Shown here: piece after piece, positions 11,701 to 22,249 of the stretch | Position numbering within the stretch: position 1 is the first letter of the stretch | Layout: every line of letters starts with the position of its first letter | Made by a program: the position numbers and the translations under genes | Assembly: GCA_023052935.1 (NCBI GenBank) | Contig: CM041297.1 | Coordinates: forward strand, 47,659,917-47,723,916 | Reading direction: 5' to 3' | Origin: Piezodorus guildinii | Lineage: Eukaryota > Arthropoda > Insecta > Hemiptera > Pentatomidae | Length of the DNA: 64,000 nt | The notes under the pieces: generated by a model | Database searches by the model: none | Told to the model about the DNA's origin: nothing | The model's input: only the letters and a program-made list of their open reading frames with translations

Positions 11701-11789
11701 CACTTCTAGCCTTAAATATTCCGTTTTATTTATTTATTTATTGAAAAATAATTAGTTTAATTAAAATTATGACTTTTTTTAATAATTTT

Positions 11790-13052
11790 GGGAATAATTA
11801 ATGTGTTTTCGTGTATTATAATTACGTTTTTTGAGCTCTATCTTTTATCGCTTTAAGTATTTCAACTTGCATTTACTGTTAATGTTTTTTATTGATATAT
11901 AGGTTATTAATTGTCTTTGCGGGTCTTGTAATTACGTTTTTTGAGCTATATTTATTGTCGCTTGTTCGCATTTCAACTCGCATTTACTTTTAATGTTTTT
12001 TATTGATATAGGGATGAATTATTGTGCATTAAGGTGGTTATGATTACGTATTTTGAGCTCTATCTTTTATCGCACTTGCGTATTTCAACTCGCATTTACT
12101 GTTAATGTTTTTTATTGATATAGGGGTAAATTATTGTGCTTTCGGGTGGTTATGATTACGTTTTTCGAGCTGTATTTTTTATCGCTTATGCGTATTTCAA
12201 CTCGCAGTTACTTTTTATGTTTTTTATTGATATAGGGATGAATTATTGTGCATTCGGGTGGTTATGATTACGTTTTTTGAGCTCTATGTTTTATCGCTCT
12301 AAGTATTTCAACTTGCATTTACTGTTAATGTTTTGTTTTTTTATATAGGGATTACTTAATGTGCTTTCGCGTGGTTATGATTACATTTTTTGAGCTCTAT
12401 CTTTTATCGCTCATGCGTATTTCAACTCGCAGTTACTTTTTATGTTTTTTATTGATATAGGGATGAATTATTGTGCATTCGGGTGGTTATGATTACGTTT
12501 TTTGAGCTCTATGTTTTATCGCTCTAAGTATTTCAACTTGCATTTACTGTTAATGTTTTGTTTTTTTATATAGGGATTACTTAATGTGCTTTCGCGTGGT
12601 TATGATTACATTTTTTGAGCTCTATCTTTTATCGCTCATGCGTATTTTAACTCGCATTTACTTTTAATGTTTTTTATTGATATAAGGTTATTAATTGTCT
12701 TTGCGGGCCTTGTAATTACGTTTTTTGAGCTGTATTTATTGTCGTTTGTTCGAATTTCAACTTGCATTTACTTTCTTTTTATTGTTATAGGGATCTATAC
12801 TTGTGTTTTCGGGTTGTTATGAAAAAACTTTTTTTGGACTGATTATTCTATAGCGCGCGCGCCTTTAAACTTAGTGCTAATATCATTTTATATTTTGATA
12901 GAGTGGTCTTTCTTTTTTTTTGTTTCAGGGGATTCTGATTACGTGTTTTGAACATTATTCTTTTATGAGCTTGGGAATTTCTACATACCGTAGATATTAT
13001 GTTATAATTTGAAGTAAAAATTATTTATGGTGTTTTTGCAGGTTCTGATTAC
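11790..13052 (-). repeat. ~113-bp monomer array, left arm
   Basis: About nine to ten tandem units run from 11790 to 12830. Each holds GGTGGTTATGATTACG, TTTTTTGAGCTCTATCTTTT, a TATCGC, and TATTTCAACTCGCATTTAC. Two alternating variants form a 226-bp dimer (repeats begin near 12249 and 12475). From about 12830 to 13052 the units become diverged and unique-looking, with GCGCGCGCGCC at 12854. Confidence 0.88.
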
Positions 13053-13755
13053 TTTTTTTAACTGGATGTTACATCGCAATTGCGCATCACTTTATATTTA
13101 AGTTACAATGTGCACTTGCTATAAAAAAATGTCATAAACTGTATTAGTATTCCCCAAATCACTATAAACGACCCCTCTACCAAATATTTATGAAATAGGA
13201 ACAGTAACTTAAAATGAGTAAAAGCGATAACAAATAAGGTTCAAATAATGTTATAAGAACACCCGAAAATAGAATAAACGATTCCTCAATTAAATTATCA
13301 AATAATTGTAAGAACAAGTGAGGAAGTGTGTCCATTATAAAATATTTAGTTGAAAAAACTTACTCAGGACGCTAAAAAAGGAACTATAACTGATCCTTTT
13401 ATAAAAAAATAATAATAAAAATTTTAAATAAAAAATAAATAAATAAATAAAAAAGCTAAATGATGTATATTTCAGCAACGTTATAATAAGAACTAAAAAC
13501 AAAAAAATCAATCCCAATATCAATCAAAAACTTAATCATAACCACCCGAAAGCACATTAATTAATCCCTATATCAATAAAAAACATTAAAAGTAAATGCG
13601 AGTTGAAATACACATGAGCGATAAAAAATACAGCTCAAAAAACGTAATCATAACCACCCGAATGCACGATAATTCATCCCTATATCAATAAAAAACATAA
13701 AAAGTAAATGCGAGTTGAAATACGCATGAGCGATAAAAGATAGAGTTCAAAAAAC
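13053..13755. repeat. Spacer of the long inverted repeat, degenerate monomers
   Basis: Degenerate monomers can be traced at 13200-13300 (AAAAGCGATAACAAATAAGG, AGAACACCCGAAAATAG). Two well-preserved monomers in the right-arm orientation lie at about 13530-13755. No ORF that could be a transposase is present; the 62-codon open frame here is low-complexity F/L/I. Confidence 0.7.
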
Positions 13756-15240
13756 GTAATCAGAACCTGCAAAAACACCATAAATAATTTTTACTTCAAA
13801 TTATAACATAATATCTACGGTATGTAGAAATTCCCAAGCTCATAAAAGAATAATGTTCAAAACACGTAATCAGAATCCCCTGAAACAAAAAAAAAGAAAG
13901 ACCACTCTATCAAAATATAAAATGATATTAGCACTAAGTTTAAAGGCGCGCGCGCTATAGAATAATCAGTCCAAAAAAAGTTTTTTCATAACAACCCGAA
14001 AACACAAGTATAGATCCCTATAACAATAAAAAGAAAGTAAATGCAAGTTGAAATTCGAACAAACGACAATAAATACAGCTCAAAAAACGTAATTACAAGG
14101 CCCGCAAAGACAATTAATAACCTTATATCAATAAAAAACATTAAAAGTAAATGCGAGTTAAAATACGCATGAGCGATAAAAGATAGAGCTCAAAAAATGT
14201 AATCATAACCACGCGAAAGCACATTAAGTAATCCCTATATAAAAAAACAAAACATTAACAGTAAATGCAAGTTGAAATACTTAGAGCGATAAAACATAGA
14301 GCTCAAAAAACGTAATCATAACCACCCGAATGCACAATAATTCATCCCTATATCAATAAAAAACATAAAAAGTAACTGCGAGTTGAAATACGCATGAGCG
14401 ATAAAAGATAGAGCTCAAAAAATGTAATCATAACCACGCGAAAGCACATTAAGTAATCCCTATATAAAAAAACAAAACATTAACAGTAAATGCAAGTTGA
14501 AATACTTAGAGCGATAAAACATAGAGCTCAAAAAACGTAATCATAACCACCCGAATGCACAATAATTCATCCCTATATCAATAAAAAACATAAAAAGTAA
14601 CTGCGAGTTGAAATACGCATGAGCGATAAAAGATAGAGCTCAAAAAATGTAATCATAACCACGCGAAAGCACATTAAGTAATCCCTATATAAAAAAAACA
14701 AAACATTAACAGTAAATGCAAGTTGAAATACTTAGAGCGATAAAACATAGAGCTCAAAAAACGTAATCATAACCACCCGAATGCACAATAATTCATCCCT
14801 ATATCAATAAAAAACATAAAAAGTAACTGCGAGTTGAAATACGCATAAGCGATAAAAAATACAGCTCGAAAAACGTAATCATAACCACCCGAAAGCACAA
14901 TAATTTACCCCTATATCAATAAAAAACATTAACAGTAAATGCGAGTTGAAATACGCAAGTGCGATAAAAGATAGAGCTCAAAATACGTAATCATAACCAC
15001 CTTAATGCACAATAATTCATCCCTATATCAATAAAAAACATTAAAAGTAAATGCGAGTTGAAATGCGAACAAGCGACAATAAATATAGCTCAAAAAACGT
15101 AATTACAAGACCCGCAAAGACAATTAATAACCTATATATCAATAAAAAACATTAACAGTAAATGCAAGTTGAAATACTTAAAGCGATAAAAGATAGAGCT
15201 CAAAAAACGTAATTATAATACACGAAAACACATTAATTAT
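13756..15240 (+). repeat. ~113-bp monomer array, right arm
   Basis: The inverted counterpart of the left array carries one more 226-bp dimer. The dimer starts at CCACCCGAATGCACAATAA occur near 14322, 14547 and 14773, spacings of 225-226 bp. Odd and even monomers differ consistently (for example ACTGCGAGTTG versus AATGCAAGTTG), which shows dimer-level amplification. Confidence 0.9.
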
Positions 15241-15336
15241 TCCCAAAATTATTAAAAAAAGTCATAATTTTAATTAAACTAATTATTTTTCAATAAATAA
15301 ATAAATAAAACGGAATATTTAAGGCTAGAAGTGAAG

Positions 15337-15515
15337 AAAAAGGTGACATTTGACTTGGAAAAGGTAACATTTGAAATGGAAAAGGTGACATTTGAAATGG
15401 AAAAGGTGACATTTGAAATGGAAATGGTTACATTTGACTTGGAAAGGGTTACATTTGACTTGGAAAAAGTTACATTTGACTTGGAAAAGGTTACAATTGA
15501 CTTGGAAATGCTATA
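15337..15515 (+). repeat. 21-bp minisatellite, right copy
   Basis: Eight 21-bp units form the mirror image of 11519-11700. The downstream word CAAATTGGGACAGATTGTAA and the unit order are preserved exactly in inverted form. A 68-codon open frame spans it, with heptads KVTFDLE, KVTFEME and RVTFDLE. Confidence 0.9.
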
Positions 15516-15579
15516 TATCTTTCACAACTACTATTGATGTCCAAATTGGGACAGATTGTAATTCTATTTAATAAAAAAT

Positions 15580-16075
15580 CATAACCACCCGAATGCACGA
15601 TAATTCATCCCTATATCAATAAAAAACATAAAAAGTAAATGCGAGTTGAAATACGCATGAGCGATAAAAGATAGAGTTCAAAAAACGTAATCATAACCAC
15701 CCGAATGCACGATAATTCATCCCTATATCAATAAAAAACATAAAAAGTAAATGCGAGTTGAAATACGCATGAGCGATAAAAGATAGAGTTCAAAAAACGT
15801 AATCATAACCACCCGAATGCACGATAATTCATCCCTATATCAATAAAAAACATAAAAAGTAAATGGGAGTTGAAATACCCATGAGCGATAAAAAATACAG
15901 CTCGAAAAACGTAATTATAATACCCGAAAACACATTAATTAATCCCTATATCAACAAAAAACATTAAAAGTAAATGCGAGTTAATATGCACGCGAGCGAT
16001 AAAAAATACATCTCGAAAAACGTAATTATAATACCCGAAAACACATTAATTATTCCCAAAAACAATCCCTCCCCT
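15580..16075 (+). repeat. Extension of the monomer array beyond the inverted repeat
   Basis: Four more ~113-bp monomers follow directly, in right-arm orientation, starting ATAACCACCCGAATGCACGA. The first three are nearly identical to each other. They have no counterpart left of 11455, so the array is asymmetric. Confidence 0.85.
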
Positions 16076-16189
16076 CTAAAAATTCAAAATCAACAACTAT
16101 TTTAAAACTAAATATTTTTTTAAATATTAGTTCGTAAAAAACAGAACTTGATATCAAATATTTAAAAAAAAACAACAAAAAAACAGAGA

Positions 16190-16492
16190 TATGATAAGCC
16201 AAAATTATTAAAAAAGTCATAATTTTAATTAAACTAATTATTTTTCAATAAATAAATAAATAAAACGGAATATTTAAATCTAGAAGTGAAGAAAAAGGTG
16301 ACATTTGACTTGGAAAAGGTAACATTTGAAATGGAAAAGGTGACATTTGAAATGGAAAAGGTGACATTTTAAATGGAAATGGTTACATTTGACTTGGAAA
16401 GGGTTACATTTGACTTGGAAAAGGTCACATTTGACTTGGAAAAAGTTACATTTGACTTGGAAAAGGTTACAATTGACTTGGAAATGCTATAA
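16190..16492 (+). repeat. Third minisatellite block with its leader
   Basis: The leader 16200-16290 (AAAATTATTAAAAAAGTCAT through ACGGAATATTTAAATC) is a direct copy of 15243-15335. Nine 21-bp units follow, one more than in the other two copies. The fourth unit carries ATTTTAAATGG, which makes an in-frame stop where the other copies read TTTGAAATG. The open frame is therefore not maintained, which argues against a protein. Confidence 0.87.
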
Positions 16493-17280
16493 TACATACT
16501 AAATTCATACAATATTTACACAACTCTTACGTTTAAAAATATTTTTATCATACAGATATAAAACTTATATTATCATATATCATTATAACCACAAAGTAAA
16601 ATGTTTGCTTAAAAATAATTGCTTGATCCTAAAATAATGTGTAGTTGTTTATTTAGCTTTTATTTACTTATTTAGATTATTTAATGAGGAAGTCCAAGCC
16701 CAATAAAAAGGTTTTATACATTAAAATAATCATAAAATACATTTTACTTACTTAAATTTTTCCTCATTAATATTTGAATAAATATATACCCTCCGTACAT
16801 TTAATAAATTATGAAATTTACAAAAAAGTCATATTTTTTTTTTATTCAATTTATTTAAAATCGATTAGTCAAATTTAACAAAACCTGTAATTACTCCGGG
16901 GATGGAGATTAGTAATTACGTATAAAAAAATGAGTTATTGATCAAAATTGCCTTATTCTCTAAAATCTGCATTGTTTTAGGCGAGTATTATTGATATTTC
17001 AGTTAATATCCATCTTTTTTTCATGATTACTGAAAAAAACAATAATTCGGTATAGATTGTTCTTATTATTATTGAGTAATAAAAATGACTAGATTTTTTA
17101 TAGCCCAGTAAAGTAAGGCTAACATTTAAGATTTATGGGAATTAATTAATTTTTTTTTTTATAATGCTGACAGGTGCGAGTTAATAAATGAAGTGAAATA
17201 ATAAAATTGAAAAAATCGCATGAACCTATAAATACCTTATAATGGTCCTTAAATAAAAGTCATCTGAATTTTCATCAAAG
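16493..17280. other. No gene seen; AT-rich sequence
   Basis: Nothing recognisable lies between the minisatellite block and the inverted-repeat unit at 17281. Confidence 0.55.
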
Positions 17281-17542
17281 CAGGTGGTGAGTTAACATTT
17301 TGGAGCCGAAAACGCTTTGAATCTTTCGCACTTTTTTCAGTTTTTCACCTATACGAGTTATACGAGTATACGAAAAGCTATGATTATGACTATATTCTAT
17401 GACAAAGGTGAATTTCGATAGGAAATTTAACGTTCTTTCATTTCTGAAAGAAGAATATTTTCTGTAAGAGGCACAGTTTGCGAGTTATAGGTGAAAAACT
17501 GAAAAAAGTGCGAAAGATTCTAAAAGCTAAGCTCACCACCTG
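17281..17542. mobile_element. 262-bp MITE-like unit with imperfect TIRs
   Basis: The ends are CAGGTGGTGAG and CTCACCACCTG, perfect complements over 11 bp. Further in, GAATCTTTCGCAC and TTTTTTCAGTTTTTCACCTA on the left recur complemented on the right (17485-17520), after an indel that makes the left arm slightly longer. The middle (~110 bp) is unique. The CAGG start would suit a hAT-type element, but the flanking bases give no 8-bp duplication, so the superfamily is open. The 60-codon open frame beginning in the right arm is not a gene. Confidence 0.72.
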
Positions 17543-18629
17543 TAGTGGTACAAACTCAGATTACTTTTATTTTAGACCATTAAAAGATATTGAAACAATT
17601 TCCAGCTTTGTTCGAATTAATTCTTACAAATATTCTTATTTTACTGGGATAATAGTATGATATTCTTTAATTATTTTATATAATTTTATCAAGAAGCCAT
17701 TTATAAAGCACTGATTTAACGGTAATCAATAACGTTCCAACAGCTTAAGAACATAACTTGCAGGATTAATCCAAGAAGATAAATTATTTCGGGAGACTAC
17801 CTTGTTTCTTTTTTATCGAGATCCTCGAGAAACAAAAATTCTCCCTTTTACCCAACAAGATAAATGCATTAGAACAAAAAAAACAAAACAAAATATAAAA
17901 TATCTGATCAACCTTCATGATATATTTTATATATTTATTGGGTGAATCAATAAGTTCATTCGGTTTTTGAAGGGCCTAGTAAAATAAGTTTTAATTTTTA
18001 TTTACATAAAATGAATAAATGTTTCATGTTTTAAAAAGCTCTTATTTACTTACTTTTTATAAAAATTTATTTTTCTTCATTATCTATGACATTGTTTTTC
18101 TACGTTTCGGGGTTCTGTCCCCATTATTAAGACTAAAACAATTTTTATAGTTTAATTAGTAAAATTACATTATCATTTATCTTTGAAAATTATCCTTATA
18201 AATTTTGATTCAAATCGTCATTATTAATTAAAACCCTATTAATATGATTTACCTTTTATTATCACTTTTTCCAAACGCACACATTTTATTTTATAGCTAC
18301 CTTACTGCTATTCGTCTAATTGATGCCTATTAGCTCACTATCTCTATTATTTCTGAATAAATTTTATAATTTATAATTATAGTTATATATATTTATTAAG
18401 AAAATAGTGATTTTCCTAAGATTTAGGTTCTCCCTTAATTAAGGCTATGTGAGATTGAGGATCTCTCTGCCTAAGGGTTGCCCCATGGCTGATATATTAT
18501 AAACAATCAGCCTGTTACAGTCGAATTCGAGCCCAGAAATCGAATATTATTTATCTAATTTTATATTGTAAATTCATAATATTCTAATTAATGTTATGAT
18601 ATTTGTCTATTCCATTGCTACGTGAAAAA
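17543..18629. other. No gene seen
   Basis: This is AT-rich sequence. The short block at 18410-18500 (AGGTTCTCCCTTAATTAAGG, GGATCTCTCTGCC) is slightly richer but unassigned. Confidence 0.5.
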
Positions 18630-18953
18630 ATCTGGTGCAAGCAATACACGACTTTTACCTCCGTTGTTAAAACAATTGTGTGGGATTTGTTATAATTAAT
18701 TTTAATCCTCCGATTCTAGCACCATACTTCAAGGTCTGGGATGTGGGATAGAAGGGTGTGGGGGGCAGTAACTGGATCATTATCTACTAATAGCACACAC
18801 GTGTCATCAGCATAGGTAGAAAGGAAAGTGTCAAGATGAGTTGGGTTTTATTAAAATCAGCTTTAAATATTTTTGAAATTGAAGCATATTTGATAGTTTT
18901 AAAATTGATTTTAGTAGTCGAGGTAAGTGAAAGTCGTGTGTTGCAGCACCAGA
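18630..18953. repeat. Composite: two inverted family-X ends around a Jockey piece
   Basis: The left end reads ATCTGGTGCAAGCAATACAC (18630 on) and the right end is its diverged complement, GTGTGTTGCAGCACCAGAT, ending at 18953. These are the termini of the repeat family X found at 51.6-54.4, 59.3-60.1 and 61.4-62.3 kb, here facing each other. Between them, 18668-18847 is an internal fragment of Jockey family 1. Either the Jockey piece was captured inside the element, or two X copies lie in opposite orientation. Confidence 0.65.
18668..18847 (-). pseudogene. Internal Jockey family 1 fragment
   Basis: This matches 48390-48560 of the intact copy (words TTTTAATCCTCC, GATGTGGGA, CACACGTGTCATCAGCATA). 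It covers the reverse transcriptase around the YADD box. Neither a 3' tail nor a TSD is present, so it did not arrive here by a normal 3'-anchored insertion. Confidence 0.68.
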
Positions 18954-19029
18954 TTTTTTTGTTTTGAATTTTTTTTTCTTTCTTTACATTATAATCTTTC
19001 CTATAATTATTTATATGTTTTTTTTACAG

Positions 19030-19120
19030 AGTGAGATGGCCTCCGAAGAACTCTATCCAGGCTTTCCCCATGAGGCAGCGTACGAAGAAGCCAAACAGAT
19101 GAGAAACCTTGACTCCATCG
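19030..19120 (+). CDS. Candidate host exon, gene unknown
   Basis: A T-rich tract ending TTTTTACAG (19021-19029) is a strong splice acceptor, and GTAAGTACC (19121 on) a strong donor. The 91 bases between are open in one frame: SEMASEELYPGFPHEAAYEE followed by AKQMRNLDSI, ending in codon phase 1. The only ATG (19036) has a good context (GTGAGATGG), so this may be a first coding exon with six bases of leader, or an internal exon starting in phase 0. Base composition (about 55% GC) and varied codons contrast sharply with the AT-rich flanks. I do not recognise the protein. No neighbouring exon was found, so introns on both sides would exceed several kilobases. If real, this is the only host coding sequence in the window. 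Confidence 0.62.
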
Positions 19121-20034
19121 GTAAGTACCATTTTTAAAATCCAGGTCTTGAAAATTTGTTTTGGAATCACAAATATTTTACAGACATGATATTAATCACA
19201 TTAGTGCATGATAATTTGCATGTTTGATCACAAAGAACCATCTCACTTTTCTTATAAAATATGGTAAGTTTTAGAAGCACACAATGTGATGGTCATTTAT
19301 AAAATCGTTTATAATATAATATTCAATAGTGAAATCAGAAAGAATAAAAAAATTATATTAAATATATTTATATAATGTTTTGTGTACCTGTGCCCTGTCT
19401 TAACCCTTTTTTTTTTCATGTTGCTATTGTTTTTGTTAAACTGTTCAATGCTAAATGTGATTGAGTTTTACCTCATCAGCGTGAGAAGTATATCTTGTAA
19501 GAGGTCAGAAATTTAAAATTTAATATTATGAATTTTCGACAGTGTTGTCGATATGACCACAGAAATTTATGTTAATTACTTTGTTCAGTTACGTATTATA
19601 ATTGCAGAAAATGTTTTTAACTGGTTTAAAAAATGATTATGTATATTTTTAGGTTTGTGTAGTTCAGTTGAAATTATAATGATGTAATATTTTAAAATGA
19701 ATACCAAAAAGTGGATTTCTTTTGGACAGTACATGGAAATGTTTTATTTTAAAAATAATTTGTTATATTTCAAGCGTTTTTTATTTATAATTTTGTGGAT
19801 GTGAAAGAGAATAGACACTGTAGATGCCGGTTGGCCGTTAAAATATTATTTGTTTTAATTTATAAACTTTTCTAGGTTATTTGAAAATGGTTAGTAAATA
19901 TCGCATTATAAATTATGCCAAAATTTTAACATGATTTGAACCTATCATACATCTAGACAACCATTGCAGATCTCTCTCTTTATAAAATGGGAACGTAAAT
20001 CTTGATTATACCCGATCATTTAGGGCGATGTTTC
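19121..20034. other. No gene; presumed intron
   Basis: This is AT-rich sequence downstream of the exon donor. No other exon-like block or element is visible. Confidence 0.5.
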
Positions 20035-20260
20035 CCAAAGGTTTATAAGTAAAATACATTTCAATAAATCTTTGTTCAGATGGGAAAATTAAATTTTCTG
20101 TAATCAAGGCGTAAAAAATGAAGTAATATTGAGGTATAATATACAGTTAAAAAGCGCAAGCTTTAAAAATATTGATAAAATAAAATAAGTGTTATAATTT
20201 AACAAAATATTGTTGTAAGCCCATAAATTTATGAACAGGGGTTATTTTTAATGTTTATAA
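20035..20260 (+). repeat. Dispersed repeat family Y, copy 2
   Basis: This is the partner of 9515-9735, in the same orientation. It shares GGTTTATAAGTAAAATA near the start and TGTTGTAAGCCCATAAA near the end. It is diverged and non-coding. Confidence 0.63.
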
Positions 20261-21228
20261 TGAGGGAGATCATGTTTTATAAGTTATATTCTTTCTTTCG
20301 TATAGTAAACAAGATTTTAGAAACAATGTTAGTACCAAATCGTTAGGAAGTTGTTAAAATAAATGGACAGTTGTTATAAATCCATAAAATGAAGTTGTTA
20401 TTGGTTATTTCTACTTTTAGACCATTTCATGGAAACTTAGTTCAATTTGGGAAATTTATGTAAAAAAAGTTTATTCAAACTATACAATAGTAATAATAGA
20501 ACTAAATAGGAACCGTTTAACTTTAAAAAACCAAATAAACTGAACCAATTTTGCCAATTTATTTTTCTAATTTCTGACAATCATTAAATATAATTGTTAA
20601 TATACGTTTTAAAATAAACATAATGTTTTCTTGCTGTATGCACTTTTAATTACAATGAACTGATAATCTTAAAGTGATTAAATCTTAGACCATACTGAGC
20701 ACTACATTTAAATTACGCCCGTGCTTAGCAAGGATACATTGCTAGCACTAAATAAAACACAAAATAAATAATTGAAATAGGTCGAATTTTTTATTAGTCA
20801 AAATAAACATGATGAACAAACTAATTTAAAGTAAACTGTACAGTTTATATTCAGGGATTGAAATAATTTCTTTTTGCCAAAAAACAATGTTATCTTTTTG
20901 AAAAGACATCGTTTATATAAGTGAAAATTTTTAAATATTTTGTTGTTCAGACATCATGTTTATTTATATCTATATAAATTTAAATACATTGACTTTTAAA
21001 TGTATAAAATATATTATGTAAATATTTTTACTAGCTAATTAGGGGCTAATGGAATACAAAGCTCGATTTTTTTAGAAAAGGATTTTTAGGTACTTATTTT
21101 ATTTATTTATTTTTCTGAGGTTAAGACAATTTGTTTTTATGTATTATTCACATAAATATTTTGTAGAAACAGTTTTTATTTATTTTGTTGTAATCTGAGT
21201 TTATATAATAAATAAAATACGAATCACA
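20261..21228. other. No gene seen
   Basis: This is AT-rich sequence with no legible element. Confidence 0.5.
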
Positions 21229-21398
21229 ATTAATTTTATTTTATTTATTTGAATTTACAACTGTATAATCGAATACAACAATTAAATTTGAGTAAAATAT
21301 AAAAAGGCATGAAACACATGTAGAGAAGCTTCCCAGTTGAAGCACTCTAAATATATTCTAAACTATAATGTCTCGGGACCATCTCCTTTATTAATTTT
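21229..21398 (-). mobile_element. Very short Jockey family 1 tail with TSD
   Basis: Only 152 bp (21238-21389) of a minus-strand Jockey 3' end is present: the 3' UTR with TTTACAACTGTAT and the last codons (GGGACCATCTCC). It is flanked by ATTAATTTT at 21229-21237 and 21390-21398. It illustrates extreme 5' truncation. Confidence 0.8.
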
Positions 21399-21589
21399 TA
21401 AAATTGTTTTATTACTCAGATACAGAACTTATATTCATAAGTATAAGAAAAAGCAAGAAGTGTGTTTGAAAATACTTTCTTCAATCTAAAATAGTTCTAT
21501 TTTTTTACTTTTTTTTGAGGCATCATTTAAACGAATGAAAATTATTTTCAATATTGTTTTTTTTACGTCTTACTCAAGCATGTAAGGTA

Positions 21590-21860
21590 GAGATTGTGTG
21601 TTTTACGAAAACTACTGGGTCAGAAAGCAGGCTGAACTTCGATCTTATTAATACAGAGTGGACTTGGGAGAGCAAGAGGGAGGACTGCAAAAACAGTCTT
21701 CAGCCCTGTCCGGCCAATTAATAATTAGTAGAATAATTAACTACCCTAGGGGCAAGCCGTCGTGTTAATTAATATCGCCGGATGGTTAATTGACTTTTTC
21801 GGCATCACGGAATTAGGGTTTCTCTTTGTTTTGGCCCTTAAAAGAATTATGAGAAGGTAA
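21590..21860. promoter_or_regulatory. Candidate regulatory block rich in TAAT sites
   Basis: This GC-balanced, non-coding block has a dense cluster of homeodomain-type cores at 21715-21795: CCAATTAATAATTAG, AATAATTAACTACC, GTTAATTAATATCG and GGTTAATTGAC. They are separated by complex, non-repetitive sequence (GGGGCAAGCCGTCGTG, CGCCGGATGG). It lies ~2.5 kb downstream of the candidate exon. Calling it an enhancer is inference; no conservation data are available here. Confidence 0.4.
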
Positions 21861-22249
21861 TCAGCGATTTTTAGAAAGGTTTTTTTGAAGGTTAATTAAA
21901 TGATAGTACCTTGTTATCATGTTTTTGCGCTTCTGCAATTAAATACTCATTTTAATTTTTTCGTGTTCTCGTCACGAAAGAAGAAGGATTTTTTTTTTCT
22001 GACCAACACCACTATATGAACCGTATATTTTGAAAGTGGTCTATATTAGTTTAATATATTTATACTATACTTAAATTGATATATTTATTATTGATAATGT
22101 CCGAATGCAGTGATGAAGGTAATTCTGATTAATTATTATTTTACTAGACGATTTCAGTTTTTGGACTATTGCCTTAGTAGAATAAACACTAAGTTTAATT
22201 TATCCAGTTAAACAAAATTCAATTTAAACAAAAAATATCTCAATTTAAC
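21861..22249. other. No gene seen
   Basis: AT-rich spacer next to the mariner insertion. Confidence 0.5.

Larger units (their letters stand above)
11455..15579. repeat. Long inverted repeat, foldback-like element
   Basis: The left arm, 11455-13052, is repeated inverted at 13756-15579. The arms are about 1.60 and 1.82 kb and differ by about 226 bp, which is one extra higher-order repeat dimer in the right arm. Outermost in each arm is the word ATTTTTTATTAAATAGAATT (complement on the right), then a 21-bp minisatellite, then an array of ~113-bp monomers, then a more unique block with GCGCGCGC (12854/13947). The ~700-bp spacer holds degenerate monomers. Drosophila foldback elements have long terminal inverted repeats made of tandem units, and this matches that plan; the classification is inference. 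No transposase or TSD was found. Confidence 0.87.

Noticed and set aside
11497..11703. 68-codon protein of KVTFDLE/KVTFEME heptads as a gene
   Set aside because: It is a 21-bp minisatellite inside an inverted repeat, and the third copy has an in-frame stop. No promoter, splice sites or domain.
14000..15240. CRISPR array
   Set aside because: The regular repeats are contiguous ~113-bp monomers without unique spacers, in an animal-type genome, so this is a satellite-like array.
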